Positions 48,701 to 59,036 are shown, counted from the stretch's first letter. The stretch is 64,000 nucleotides of DNA from Pomacea canaliculata (GCF_003073045.1 NC_037598.1:10099543-10163542), one strand, 5' to 3'. A program made the numbers and translations. Notes: generated from the sequence alone by a model not told the origin.

Positions 48701-49392
48701 TGTCCACAAATAATTCACGACAATATTGATGGCGCTCGCACACTCACACACACACATACAGGCACACACACAAAGACATGCACGCATATACTCATACTCA
48801 AGGACCCGCATATCTCTCACTCCCCTGACCTTTGCACACGCCAGTTACGACGGCTATGTGTTGATGTTGTGAATACAGTGTAAACACAAACACCAGACAT
48901 CAGACAGGTGCATGCCCACCACTGCAGAGCTCACATCTAGATGTTTCTATTGTGTTTTGAGTTTTCCGCTGCGTGCTGACAGTTAGTAAGAGAAGGCAAC
49001 TACCGCTTGTCCGTTGATAGTCGAGTTTAGGTGCGTGAATAGCCCTGGCCAGGCTACACAATGCTATCTAGTGATACAAGAAACTAAACAATATATCATT
49101 TCTACAGTCGTTACAACTAAATAATTGGCTTCAGTAACCAAATCTAACTACGGAAATTTCGTCTGACCATGTATGAGATCTAAACCGTTAGATTTACACC
49201 TCAAGATCAGTAATCATCATCATTATTAAAAAGAAGATGAGATAGTGTTGTAAGTTATAAGTCAAAGGACAGAGAAGGTAAAATCGGTTTACAGTCATTG
49301 GTTCTGTATTTGTTTGAAGCCATCACGCCACGGATTACGCAGAGGATGAGGAGCACACGTGTGAAAGAGCTAGATGAGCGTACGAAGGCCAT
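36728..49392 (-). CDS. Ig-like type I receptor with microexon acidic tail
   Basis: Nine minus-strand exons join without a frame break into 269 residues: 49392-49293, 46242-45853, 44642-44514, 43488-43443, 43077-43057, 42661-42638, 42290-42270, 37626-37567 and 36746-36728 (stop TGA). Exon 1 is a signal peptide (MAFVRSSSSF then TRVLLILCVIRGVMAS). Exon 2 (phase 1-1, 390 nt) is one Cys-rich domain with ten Cys and three N-glycosylation sites. An Ig-like reading fits KCEF, LRWFRI and STWIYHCKV as Cys, core Trp and YxC. Exon 3 is a Pro/Thr/Ala stalk plus FPIWAAVLIAVGIGGLIG. Exon 4 completes the helix and gives CRKRRQAQ. Exons 5-9 (21, 24, 21, 60 and 19 coding nt, all phase 2) encode an acidic tail: PVQDPEG, GNTENPEG, EEAEGEG, then ESAESAESAE, then KSEETA. 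No tyrosine or kinase motif is seen in the tail. Exon 1's donor (GTAAAC) is the weakest link. An alternative start at 46333 (MFAHPIPFLLILKS) reads straight into exon 2. Confidence 0.65.
37957..37971. repeat. short TG microsatellite
   Basis: A (GT)n run in the intron between the 60-nt and 21-nt tail exons, about 100 bases from a run of ten or more G at 37861-37871. Confidence 0.7.
38840..40829 (+). mobile_element. non-autonomous hAT transposon with array-like termini
   Basis: The element begins CAGGGATGGG at 38840 and ends CCCATCCCTG-like at 40829 (CCATCCCTG at 40821-40829), the CAGGG..CCCTG ends expected of hAT elements. It is flanked by CAAATAGC on both sides (38832-38839 and 40830-40837), a perfect 8-bp target duplication. 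Both subterminal regions (38850-38995 and 40675-40815) are packed with GTAGC/GCTAC words and TAGCCGGCTA palindromes. The interior is AT-rich and mostly non-coding, with a small transposase remnant. It lies in an intron of the receptor gene, between tail exons 7 and 8. Confidence 0.93.
39100..39370 (+). pseudogene. hAT transposase remnant (dimerisation domain)
   Basis: From 39241 the plus strand reads NARIVERLFSLAGLIMTK followed by LRTRVTDSNFEAKVLVKFNS. This matches the C-terminal hAT dimerisation domain ('SSERVFSLAGLI..KRNRL..ENFEKLLLL..N'). Just upstream, about 39118-39240, SKWRERYFVSFEKRR may come from the N-terminal zinc-finger region; a stop separates the two. The catalytic DDE part is missing, so the element depends on a relative for movement. 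Confidence 0.8.
43950..44360. other. intron of the receptor gene
   Basis: Between exons 4 and 3 of the minus-strand receptor. It contains an imperfect GTGCGTGC/GTTC microsatellite at 44281-44325. An open plus-strand frame at 44067-44360 runs through that repeat and is not considered real. Confidence 0.5.
45170..45265. repeat. short tandem repeat, about 20-bp unit
   Basis: Four to five imperfect copies of CTACCTTATTTCTACATGTC. It lies in the intron between exons 3 and 2 of the receptor gene. Confidence 0.7.
45400..45600. repeat. tandem repeat, about 33-bp unit, about 6 copies
   Basis: Imperfect units with the core ATATCAATCATAGACCTAG followed by TCCCTTGTCTAT. It lies in the same intron as the preceding repeat. 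Units differ at several positions. Confidence 0.75.
47289..47460 (+). mobile_element. tRNA-derived SINE, copy 2
   Basis: Starts GGGGCGCCCGGTAGTTAGAA, has a B-box-like GGTTCAGATCTC at 47343-47354 and GTCTCGGGACAC, then a body with CCAGCGATAGTGCGAAGT, and ends GCCTCAAGGTAGAAGCACTT then TCC. It is followed by an (ACCA)n tail-like microsatellite. Head and tail match the minus-strand copy at 34835-35015. No long flanking duplication was found. Confidence 0.7.
47605..47915 (+). repeat. TG/G-rich low-complexity block
   Basis: About 310 bases almost free of C and A on the plus strand, made of GTGTGTG runs mixed with GGGG and GGTGGGTG. Long open frames through it are artefacts. The many G runs could form G-quadruplexes on the strand opposite the receptor gene's template reading. 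Confidence 0.85.
48100..48425 (+). mobile_element. CR1-like LINE fragment, reverse transcriptase N-part
   Basis: The plus strand reads FPLEFRSAVVSHLYRNQ (about 48155-48205). After a frame change it reads NYRLSNLFFLSEILGIIVL (48222-48280), matching 'NYRPISNLSFLSKILERIV' of CR1-like LINEs. KGRSTKLVLQL follows near 48340. Frames change and stops occur, so the fragment is inactive. It lies in intron 1 of the receptor gene. Confidence 0.78.
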
Positions 49393-50485
49393 CTGCTGGA
49401 CACTGGCAGTCAGGGGCTGAGGCCAATGCCGCAATGCGGCTTGCAATGTTGGCCACGTCAGGTCTGGCTGTGATGGCGGCCCTGAATGTTATCACGGCGG
49501 AAGTGGAGTGACCGTTGGTAGTGCAGTAAATAAGTCCTCGTATTCCTACAAAATCATAAGCTAAAAGAGAGGAAAACTTCAAGGTTACTGTAGAAATTTA
49601 AGCTAATTACTGTGGAGTCAGGTACAAAAATACAGTATTTCAATTCATTCTAGGCCTTGATGACCCAAGCGGATGTGAACGTTGCACTATGTCAGATCAC
49701 TGCGCCATGTTGTTGTCACATAGATCATGGATCTCCTTTTCGTAATGTAGATTTTTGTAGCTGTGAAATCTAGAATTGACAAGAAGGTAAATGTGATCTT
49801 TATTGAGGGGGATCTGGGAACTGGGTTTTTTAATTACCTTGAAACTATAATGCTACATCACCGTAAATCCCTGAATAAAAGCTGCCGAGACATGGATTTA
49901 CAAGCATTTATATCCTCACGTGTTGCATTACGAATAAAGACTGATAAAGGTGGGTGAGACTTGTTGTAGCCACTGACCTCAGTGCTTTGGGACTTTAGTT
50001 TTCAGATAATTGGACAAAAGCGAACAACGGCTTTGAGCCATTTTACTAAAACATGCAGGGACACGTATGCCTGGTGAAAGTAAGTTAATACGTTACTGGA
50101 GACCTTTATAAATGCATTTTTTTAAACTAAAGCATGAAGCGCTTTAATTCATGTGTAAAAAGGAGCCCCCTTATTTTTGCAGCGACATGGAGCTGGATCC
50201 AAACGACAGTTATGGTTATGGCAAATGCTTGCTTTAGAGTTAGTCCAGTTGATGTAGACATTTCAACTGATCAGAAGAATAGCATACACTTGTTGATGAA
50301 AATATGATGTGTGTAGCAGATTAGCAGAGCTATGCTACAGAATAAAATTGCTGAAATATTTATGGTGTGCATCGAATGCCTGTTTCAATGCATGCTCTAA
50401 AAGAAATAGTTATAATGGTAGTAATGATTGCTCTAGTATAAATATGTATTGTTTGATACTGTATAGGTTGCATTGTTTATTTCTA
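49393..50485. other. DNA between receptor exon 1 and the next gene
   Basis: Includes an overlapping minus-strand frame (49582-49373) ending in ASAPDCQCPADGLRTLI, and a plus-strand candidate exon 49762-49939 between TTTTTGTAG| and |GTGGGTG. The latter reads VKSRIDKKVNVIFIEGDLG and then LETIMLHHRKSLNKSCRDMD. Neither is recognised. The second could be an upstream exon of the gene at 50.5-52.8 kb, but I cannot show the link. Confidence 0.35.
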
Positions 50486-50486
50486 G

Positions 50487-50732
50487 CGAGAGCTGTCTTT
50501 CTCGCACGCATGCCAGGCGAGTGGGCTAGGTTGCAGGAGGAAGAAAAAAGACAATTTAAAAAGGAAGGAGGGGAAATTTCCCGGACAAAAAACATAAGAT
50601 CGTACCAGAGCTAGCTGTGACAGGTCTGCCAGATGGTGTTCCTTTCAAGGAACCCTTCAGCTATGGCTTGCCTGCACTGAAAACCATACTTGCCCAAAAG
50701 AGTAAACTAAAAATGAACACGATTCAGGCAAG
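50487..50732 (+). CDS. candidate upstream exon, frame-disrupted
   Basis: Between a good acceptor (TTATTTCTAG|) and donor (AG|GTAATT). It opens RAVFLARMPGEWARLQEEEK and, after a one-base slip in the run GGAGGGGAAA near 50570, continues KKHKIVPELAVTGLPDGVPF and then KEPFSYGLPALKTILAQKSK. Both halves look coding: charged, no low complexity. The slip means a pseudogene, a sequencing error or an unseen intron. Its end phase (2) does not match the next exon as I read it. Not recognised. Confidence 0.35.
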
Positions 50733-50885
50733 GTAATTCACTATTTGTTTTTGTTGTTATTGTTGCTAGCATATTAAATTGCCAAGATCATGAAATTAAC
50801 ATAGAAATTGTGCTTTTTGTAGAAACAAAATGTATGAATTTCATATGACTAATTCTGTGCATTTTGTTCTTGGAAACCTTATCAG

Positions 50886-52830
50886 AAAATGTGGCATCAG
50901 GAGAGGACACAACTGTTGCTATCAGGTAATGTAAAGTGGAAATGTTCTCTTCTGGTTTGCACATAAATACAAACTAGAGTATACTGCTGTTATTAATATA
51001 TCCAACATATGATACAGTGCTAGAAAAAAATTAAAAATAACTTGTTGTGCACATAGATATTCTTAATATATGAAGATATTTGTTGTAAAATCTGGTAAAA
51101 AGATATGCGTTCTTTTTTTATGCTCAGATTGGAGTCTCTGTGGCAGCACTTGACAGGCTCCTGTGCTTCAGTGTCCCCACAGAGGAATGGCAATGTCTCT
51201 GTTGTTGCGTATGTATTTTAGATATCACAAAACCTTTCTTGTCATGACTAAGAATGCACTCAAGATTTTAGCAAAATGTTACATGATGAAAATGGCATTT
51301 GGATTATGTCAAGTACATTATAGGATTAAGAACAACTAATCTGCCAGTAACATCAAACAGCACAACTCTAGAAGATGTCCAGGAAGTGGTAAAACTGCTT
51401 GTAGGGGGTGAAGGACAGCAACTGGTTGATTGTCATGCTGGCAGCACCCAGAGGTCAATGTCCAAATAAAAACTGAACTGAAATGAAAATGTATCATCAG
51501 TTGTGAAGAGCTGAGATTGTTGTAGAAGTTTGGCATATGTAGCAAACTCATTGTGTGCTGTGATCAGGCAGTTTCTCTACTGCAATCTAGAATAATAGTG
51601 CAGCTGCTTACAGAGCAGTATTATATTGAATGCAATGGCATTCAGTGTTGTGTGTGCTGCACAAAAACAAAATCCTTGTACAGACATGGCAGAAATCATC
51701 ATCTCTTTATGTCTGCTCAGTGAGGTGACACACTTGGACACTACCTCCCCAGGAACAGAAGACAGTGTTGCCCCAACCCCCCAGGAGAGTACAGATGTTC
51801 CTGGAAATGTGTATGTATTTTCGACATGACCTTGATCAGTCAAGACTAAGATTACAAGCACAGTCATAGCAAATTTGCAACAGCTATTAATGTTTACAAT
51901 GATCACATGGAGTACATTTTGTGTTTTTCTTTATTTACAATCAGAGAGGTACAGCCCTCCCTCAGGACCAATGTGGAGACAACTGGAGTGCCTGATGCCA
52001 ATGGTCAGTTTACAGTATACATGCATACAAAAATTGTGCCTTTGACACTTTGTGCAAGAAGTACAACATGAAACTTTTCTCCCATATTACTGTAGCTTCT
52101 ATGAAAGAAGCTACATGAACTGTGGACAGTCATGCCTAGTGCTTTGAGCCCACCTTACACGGTGGGGAAAAGTGCTATACAAAGAAACATATCATTATTA
52201 TTAAGTAGTAGTTTTTTTTTTCTTCTTTGAAGTACTGTTTAATATTCATGTTACTTGAAAACCTGATCAAGAGCAATATAAGCTCTCATTATTGTGTCAG
52301 AATCAGCTGTGGTACATGAAATCCTTTTTGAGCTTGTATATTTCTTGAAAAAATATTTAAGGAATTCTCATTTCAGTTATTTATTTTTTGGGGGGTCTTA
52401 TTGTACAGCCATGTCTAAGGGTCACAAAACTGCTGACAAGTCAGCTACAAGTGGAGCAGGTTAGGAAACAAGCATTTTACACATTATGTTGTTACTTATC
52501 TGATCTTATGTTACTTGGTAAACTAGCATGTAATATCCTGGTATCTTAAATCTCATGTGGGTCAGGGTTAAAAATTTATAATGCTTATTTCTTTCTGTAT
52601 GAGAGATGTGTTGACTTGGTCCAATATGGAAATGCTTTGATTTCTGTTGTTTTCTGAATGTAGTAAAGAAAAGCCAATGGAAGGCTGAGGAAGTGGCAGC
52701 TGTCCAGTTCCACTTCCAGGAGGAACTGGAAGGAAGAGAGCTGGTTCAGATGGTTAACATGAAGAAATTTGTAATTGCAACAAATTTCTCGAGAACACCA
52801 TTTGCTGTGCAGAATTTTCTGCTGAGATGA
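50886..52830 (+). CDS. unrecognised multi-exon gene, 3' part
   Basis: Six exons keep one frame: 50886-50925, 51128-51208, 51721-51810, 51945-52003, 52409-52459 and 52664-52830 (stop TGA). Intron phases match at every junction, and two donors share GTATGTATTT. The product has a Ser/Thr/Pro-rich, probably disordered middle (LDTTSPGTEDSVAPTPQEST). It ends in a compact C-terminal block: SQWKAEEVAAVQFHFQEEL, NMKKFVIATNFSRTPFAVQN and FLLR. This pattern (W-x2-EE-x2-AV-x2-HF, then SR-x-x-x-VQN) recurs at the C-terminus of many uncharacterised invertebrate proteins, some near zinc-finger or transposon-derived sequence. That recollection is not verified. A strong donor (AAG|GTAAGTG) directly follows the stop, so another splice form may exist. 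Function unknown. Confidence 0.5.
52120..52205 (+). mobile_element. SINE/LINE 3' tail fragment
   Basis: Contains AGTGCTTTGAGCCCACCTTA and then GGGGAAAAGTGCTATACAAA followed by (ATT)n. This is the widespread tail 'GCGCTTTGAGC..GGAAAGCGCTATAYAAA..ATTATTATT' found at the 3' end of many animal SINEs and LINEs. It lies in an intron of the unrecognised gene. No upstream body was identified. Confidence 0.65.
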
Positions 52831-53454
52831 AGGTAAGTGCAAGAAACAAGCCATAGTGACAGCATCAGAACATTCTTTGTTTATGGGTGGTTCTTAAATT
52901 CAGTGAAATAAACTTTTATGAGATTTGGCAGTTGGCCAAGGGGGTTTTAAAATATTTGAGATTTGGTACTGGGAGTGTGAAAATGTTGGAGATTTTGGAT
53001 CTCATCCTTCCTTGCTTATTTAGAACAGTATATAATATGTCAAATGTGGATCTGACTGGTCAGTAACAGACTTAATGTGGTGTTCATGTGAGAAATTTAT
53101 AGATATTGGGGCAGTATGTAATTAGTTTTCAATTTTGATACCATCTGCATATGAATAATATTTACTTTGCAAGCTACTTATTATTTTTTCTAAAATAAAA
53201 CAAGTTTACAAACTTTATATCTCTTCTTTATTCCAAAATTACTTCATATTTTGAACTGCTGCACCTACATGCACACATTGACCTGTAACTTTCATACATG
53301 TAGCTCCATGAGGAAGTAAGAGTAAAATAGTACAATGAAACAAAGTTTTTTGTACAAAGGGCAGATAGAACATGATGCCAAAGCAACACATACACATGTA
53401 GTAAGCATCAAGATAGACTAGTAAGCGTGTTAGAGAGATTTTTCTTAAGATTAC

Positions 53455-53618
53455 CGTCATTGTGTGATGCAGCCTGCAACAAGGGACACTGCGATCCTCT
53501 TCTGGGATGATCAAATGTAGGTAGGAGGAATACTCGAAGAGTATGCACCAGTCTCCTAATCGTACATGCATGGCACAACAGTCATCCAGAAACTGGACTT
53601 TTTCAAGAATTTCATCCT
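53455..53618 (-). CDS. candidate Cys-rich exon, unknown
   Basis: On the minus strand, 164 nt between ATACTTTCAG| and |GTAATC read DEILEKVQFLDDCCAMHVRL then GDWCILFEYSSYLHLIIPEE and DRSVPCCRLHHTMT, entering in phase 1 and leaving in phase 0. Five Cys and balanced composition look coding, but no family is recognised and no partner exon with a matching phase was found. A nearby minus-strand segment (about 54274-54208) reads VLPEDSAKMECNETFDINN, echoing YREDIKMECNSS at the start of the receptor ectodomain. It may be a relic of a second family member. Confidence 0.3.
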
Positions 53619-53706
53619 CTGAAAGTATATATATAAATGAGACAAATGTAATGAAATCATTCAATGCTAAGATAACCTGTAATAATGCCAGTGTAGTGAA
53701 TCCCAT

Positions 53707-54205
53707 AACATACTCAGATCCTACAGAAGGATGACTCTTGTGCGTTAGTGCTATTTTTTATTCTTACCAAGATGTTCTTAACACATGGTACTTAGATTCT
53801 GTCACTGATTTCAATAATTTACTTTACCCTGCATGGTAGTGTTTATTATGCAGTGTCTACATTCCTACTTCGAGTATTTCTGTACCACCAACCTGTTCTA
53901 TTTGCTGCATCTCATGGGACTTTTTTCCCACATGGTGTGCACGTCTCTTACATTTTTTACCAGCCTGTATTATTTGTTTTGCTTGTGTATATTGCCTGGT
54001 AGTACATTTCTATAGAATTTGTGTCACCATCTTATATAATTGGCTTTGCCCCATATACATGTATTGCAGTGGTGTTCATGTCTGAGATAAACGGGTTGAG
54101 TATTTATTATTTCATACAAAAGATTTCAGACTAGTGAAGCAAATACTTTTTCTAAATAGATACAAGTTTGGTTAATAGTGCAAACAAGCAATACACTTAC
54201 GGTAA
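53707..54205. other. intergenic DNA
   Basis: AT-rich, with short frames only. No feature recognised. Confidence 0.5.
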
Positions 54206-54278
54206 TTATATTGTTGATATCAAACGTCTCATTACATTCCATTTTCGCGCTGTCTTCCGGAAGTACGACTGACCTCAG

Positions 54279-54366
54279 GTTCGCCGAGACTGACCGCGGA
54301 TCACTTCGCAAGAGGCCGAGAGTGAGTCGCGGCATACAGACATCAGTCCATAAATACACGTTCATG
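54279..54366 (+). repeat. dispersed repeat, copy 2 of 2
   Basis: Matches 25500-25592 with roughly one difference in eight to ten bases, and ends about ten bases before sulfatase-like sequence begins. See copy 1. Confidence 0.75.
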
Positions 54367-54377
54367 ATCAGACAGAC

Positions 54378-55206
54378 GGCCAGCCCTTTCTGCTCGTGGT
54401 ATTCTGGCTGCACGTGCACGATGCCTTAGCAACGGCACCGGAGTTCAGAGGTCGCTCGCGGTACGGCCCTTACGGGGACGTCGTGACGGACTGGGGCGTT
54501 GGACGGGTGGTGGAGGTGCTGGACTCCAGCTTGGGACTGTCACGTGACACTGTCGTCTACTTTACGACTTTACTTTTCTGATCACGGAGCCTGCTTGAAT
54601 ATCAAGGACTGGATGGGCCGGCAGGTCGGAGGCTATAACGGACCTTTCAGATGTGAGTTACGTGACGCAAGAGCTAGCAGGGATCAGGACAAGGAAAACA
54701 CATTCTTTTATATATTTTTAAATTTTTTAAATTTAAGTAAATTAAATTGCTCTCTTCTATGATTGGTCTCTACCATATGCCGGTCTAATTTCTCCCACCC
54801 ACCCCTACGTTTCTCCATTTCCTTCCAGAGTGTTGCAGGATGTCTTTTAATTTTAGCATACTAAAAATTATTCATTTATATTATTAGATTTTTTTAATGT
54901 ATGCCACCACACTTAAAATACACGTCTTTCTTTCGGAACCAAATCTCAAGGGTCTCCAGAGGGAGCTTTCCGGGTGCCTGGTATTGTCCGCAGGCCAGGT
55001 CATCGACGAACCGGTCAGTCAGATGGACATCGCCCCCACCATCGCTGACCTGTTGTACGTGCCGTTGCCAGGCGACCGCGTCATGGACGGCAAGAGCTTG
55101 GTGCCCTTGTTGAGAGGAGAGACACAGACCTCGGCCCACGAGTTCCTCTTCCACTACTGTCAGGATGAGGTCCACGCCGTCAGATACGTACAGACCCAGA
55201 ACAGGT
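54378..55206 (+). pseudogene. sulfatase pseudogene (exons 4 and 5 only)
   Basis: 54378-54651 is very similar to exon 4 of the intact gene (21051-21315): it reads [26 protein letters not shown] and [15 protein letters not shown]. It has small in/dels and a frame break before SDHG. 54945-55206 matches exon 5: [33 protein letters not shown] and [19 protein letters not shown]. It lacks about 20 bases (the WPARIPA part), which shifts the frame. The exon-5 donor (AG|GTAGCA) survives and an intron of about 290 bp remains, so this is a DNA-level partial duplication and not a retrocopy. Exons 1-3, the first ~100 bases of exon 4 and exon 6 are absent, including the catalytic Cys motif, so no active enzyme can be made. 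Confidence 0.9.
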
Positions 55207-58200
55207 AGCACAGCTATCAGTACTGGATTTCTTTCCTGTCGAAACAACTTTAAGTTCTTACTTTACTTGTGGTCTCTTTTTAACAAAACATGTAATGCTG
55301 CGAGACATCTATTGTGAAATAAACTGAACCTATTAAAGCCGATGGGACGACGAAGCATGGAAAAACTCCAGTTTTGCATGAACACCAAGTGTAGCCATAA
55401 GACTCAATACAATACAGAAACACAAACTATTTTAAGTTCCCAGAACTCTAGTTTCTTAATAACTTCATTATTTTTAAAGGTCTTTGTATGTTTTGAACCT
55501 CAAACTCTGTTAATGTCCATTTTGGTTGTCACAAAACCGACTACGTGCATCAGGATGCCATAAAGATGACAGAAACATCGACACCAGGACGTACATTTAT
55601 GGAAAAGTAGATGCAGCAAATTGGAATGCTGGCATCATGCCACCATGGTTTGCTGCTGCACGCTCATGACCACGGGTTTGACATCTTTCTTTACTTATCA
55701 ATGCTTGCAGGGTCTTAGTCGCTTACCCAACATTTAAAAAATAATATGTTAATACAATCTCTTATAAAATGTCCGATGTTGCGTGGGCTACATTTTAATT
55801 CATTTTTTATTCCAGTCACTAGTATTCAATATCTTCTATCACCTCTGTTCAATTGCTCTGTCACTCAATAAGAACTATTTTCGTTCGTTTTCCAAATAAC
55901 GTCCCTTACTCTTATTGATCTTATTTCAGAAATCGGAGCTGATCAAAGCCTCAGTTTCAAAAGAAAACAGTATTCAACGAGCACGTCTTTGTTCAGTCAT
56001 AAAGAAACCTCGCAGAACCGGAACTCTTAGCACTGTCAGAACTGAAGATCCTTATATTAGACAGAGGCAAGGACCATAATTCCAGCTTCATGTTAGTTCC
56101 GAAAGAAACAGTTACAATATATGTGTAATGAAGCTCACATCAAATAAAGGCCTTGGCTGCCGGCAGCGTGAAGACAGGATGGAAAGTACTTAGTGGTGGT
56201 CCGCTGGCGATGTTCTTGTTCTCACAGCGTCCTGCAACTGCAACTCCTGCTGATGCTGCTGATGTTCTTGTCACTGCTGCATCATGGGAAAAGTTTTTTT
56301 TTTTGGTACATAACTCGTAAGGCCAGGATACAGCTCCGACAAGCATAGTCTAAAAATAGCACCGAGAGACATGATGGGTGGAGGGAAAGAGGAAAGGTGT
56401 TAAAGATCTGTGATTTCAATCACTGCTTGGAAACAAACCACTTGACTCGTTCAACCCTTTCACGCTTTTCAAACGAATGGAAGTACCATGGCGCGCGCTC
56501 TAAAAATCTCTTCTTGGATGAGCCTGCAGAGCCTAAACCCATCGCCCGCGGCATCGTCGTAGAGAAAACTAATTAAGTTCCAAAATAGTCCAATTACCTG
56601 TTACGTGTTCGTTCAGTTCATCGGAGAGAAAGAAAACGTTCTGAAGAAGACAGGCACCCGACTCAAGACAATTTCCTCTCTCGGTTTTTGCCTCCCGCTT
56701 CGTTCTCAGCCCCGCTTGGAGCGCACGCCTCAGGCCTCTTGCCAGGGCACGAGCGGCAAAGGTTGCTTCTCAATTGCTCAGCTTCCCCCATGGCACATCC
56801 TCTCACCAAGTAAATCGATGGTGAAACTCCAGAACCTTTGCAGCAAAGCGTTTAAAAGAGGATTCCGAGGAAGGAGTGTACTTCGCTTCAAACACTTGGG
56901 AGTTGTCTTTTCTTTATTTTCTCCCTTCTTCTCTTCATCCCTATCCTTTTCATCTATCCTTTTTTTTCTTTCAGCCTCTTTCCTTATTTACTCCAACCTA
57001 TCTCTACAGAAATATTTTCTTGCGATGTAGAGAACTGGCATCGCCGATGAACAACGACCCCTAAAGCGGGTCTCATCTTCCTGACCACGACCACCGTATG
57101 ATCTGAAACACTGATCCCAGCTTACAAATCCACAAAATCTTCTTGGACACGACATCGATCCGGCGTGTAGTTGTGTGACAGGCAGCCAAACAAGTTTATT
57201 GATAAACGACTGACTGTGCGTGACGTCACACACGGCGCCACTACCACGACGACTACCACGGGCAGATCGCTGGTGATGGTGTATTTACAGTGGCGTGGGG
57301 GAGGCTGGACCGCCAAGTGCCTCATTCTATTTCTGGTTCTGTAATACCGATAGCACCGGACGGATGTCAGGCCGCTTGTTGTTGCTGCACGGAGGATCGC
57401 AGGAGGAAAGCAGGAAGGAGTTAATGCGTGTGGAAATGTGAGTTTGTTTATAATCACCAGTCTATTCTCCTCTCAGTATGAGAGCTTTTTCTCTTAACAG
57501 AAAAAGGTTCTAAAAGAGTTGTTTCATTTGCATTATTACTGATTACTGAGTTGTGAGGAAAATAGTGAATTTGTGAACGAAAGCTTTACTTTGAAAGTTA
57601 TTCATTCATTTGTTATACCTTTCCATCTATCATTTCTTTTAATTATTCCCTTCCCTAGTTTGCTTACTTCCCTTTTTTGACACAAATCGTTAATGAGAGT
57701 GTATTAGGGAGTGAAAAAGAAAAACAATGAACACGAAACAGATATAAGAATATCAGCTACATTTCCAGATGTGTCATCCTGGGATAATTTGTTCATACAC
57801 CAGGATGAAATATTCATTAATAAGATATTATCCTATCGAAATTGGATACATAAAATATAACTAAACTAAAACATTGAAGACGCCTTAGAAATATGGAGCC
57901 ATTAGGCTTCTTGTCGTTTTATTAGCTAAAGAAATAAACCAAGAGCATGGCTGACGGCAGGTTGTTTACATGGAGTAGGAAAGAGATTAGAATGGCGAGA
58001 CTCCGTCTACATCAAATAAATTAGCTTTCTTCGAGTTAATATTACAGCTGGGGACTAAGAAAAAAAAAAGATGTAAAATTTATGCTTGTCCAAGAAGACA
58101 AATTGCATCAGAATTAGTATAATTAACAGAGAGAGAGAGAGAGAGATGGAGAAGATGAGAAAAGGCGATTATGCAAAAAGAAAAAAGAGAGAGAGAGAGA

Positions 58201-59036
58201 AAATCGGAAAATAGAGGAAGCATCTTGAGAATCTCTAAGCGGGTTTTTTTCTCATGCTCGGATCACACAGATAATGTGCACACCACTTATTCTGGTCCCT
58301 TAATGAGGAGCAAGACTAAGGCGCATGCGTCAGACCTTTCGCGTTTGGCGCAGACCTTCATCGTTTACAGAGTCCAGAGCATCAGTTAGGATGAGTGGTG
58401 CAAGAGGCGGCCAAACCTGCAGTACATCACACAGGCGATAGGAGAGAGCGCAGGAACATCCAACCTTGTGCTTCTTTCATCTTTTATGAATTTGCCTCTT
58501 CTTTCCTTCGCCGAAGGCTCTCAAATACACACGGATCACTAGTCTCTCCTCTCATTTTCCCTGAATAGCTCATCATGTCACTGATATTGTAGCTGAGGGG
58601 TCCTTTTGCTCAGCAATGGTGAATTAGCAAAAACGGTTTTTTTTCATCCCAGGTTCATGTTATTAGACTCGAATCTGCTTTTAATGATCATATACATCCT
58701 AATTTTACAGTCTGTGTGGATTTTTTAAGACAGACACGCAAGAGAAAAACTACTAAGCAGCCAGAGGAAGGAGATTGAGAAAACGAAATAAATAAATAAA
58801 CAACCAAAGACAGGAAGAAAGCAATGGAAAGAAAAAAGCAAACAAGATAAACTAAAGAAAAGTAAAAAACACAAACAAAAAACTGAAGGTAGGGCGAAGA
58901 AAGAACAAATAAAATAAGTAAACAAACAGCCGAATAAAGTAATAATGTCTCAAAACTACAACTTTAGCTTTGCAGAAGTCTGTTCAATAAAACTTGCGAA
59001 AGTTCTCTGTAGCTGGTTTGTATTTTTGTCAAAACA
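55207..59036. other. intergenic DNA
   Basis: No supported exon. Contains (GA)n at 58131-58146 and again around 58185-58202, and purine-rich DNA at 58730-58920. The frames at 56605-57030 and 57122-57457 are Ser/Phe-rich or repeat-like and not recognised. Confidence 0.5.

Larger units (their letters stand above)
46243..49292. other. intron 1 of the receptor gene
   Basis: A 3.05-kb intron carrying a SINE (47289-47460), a CCAA microsatellite (47467-47496), a long TG/G-rich block (47605-47915), a CR1-like LINE piece (48100-48425) and a CA-rich patch at 48738-48775. No additional exon was recognised. Confidence 0.55.
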
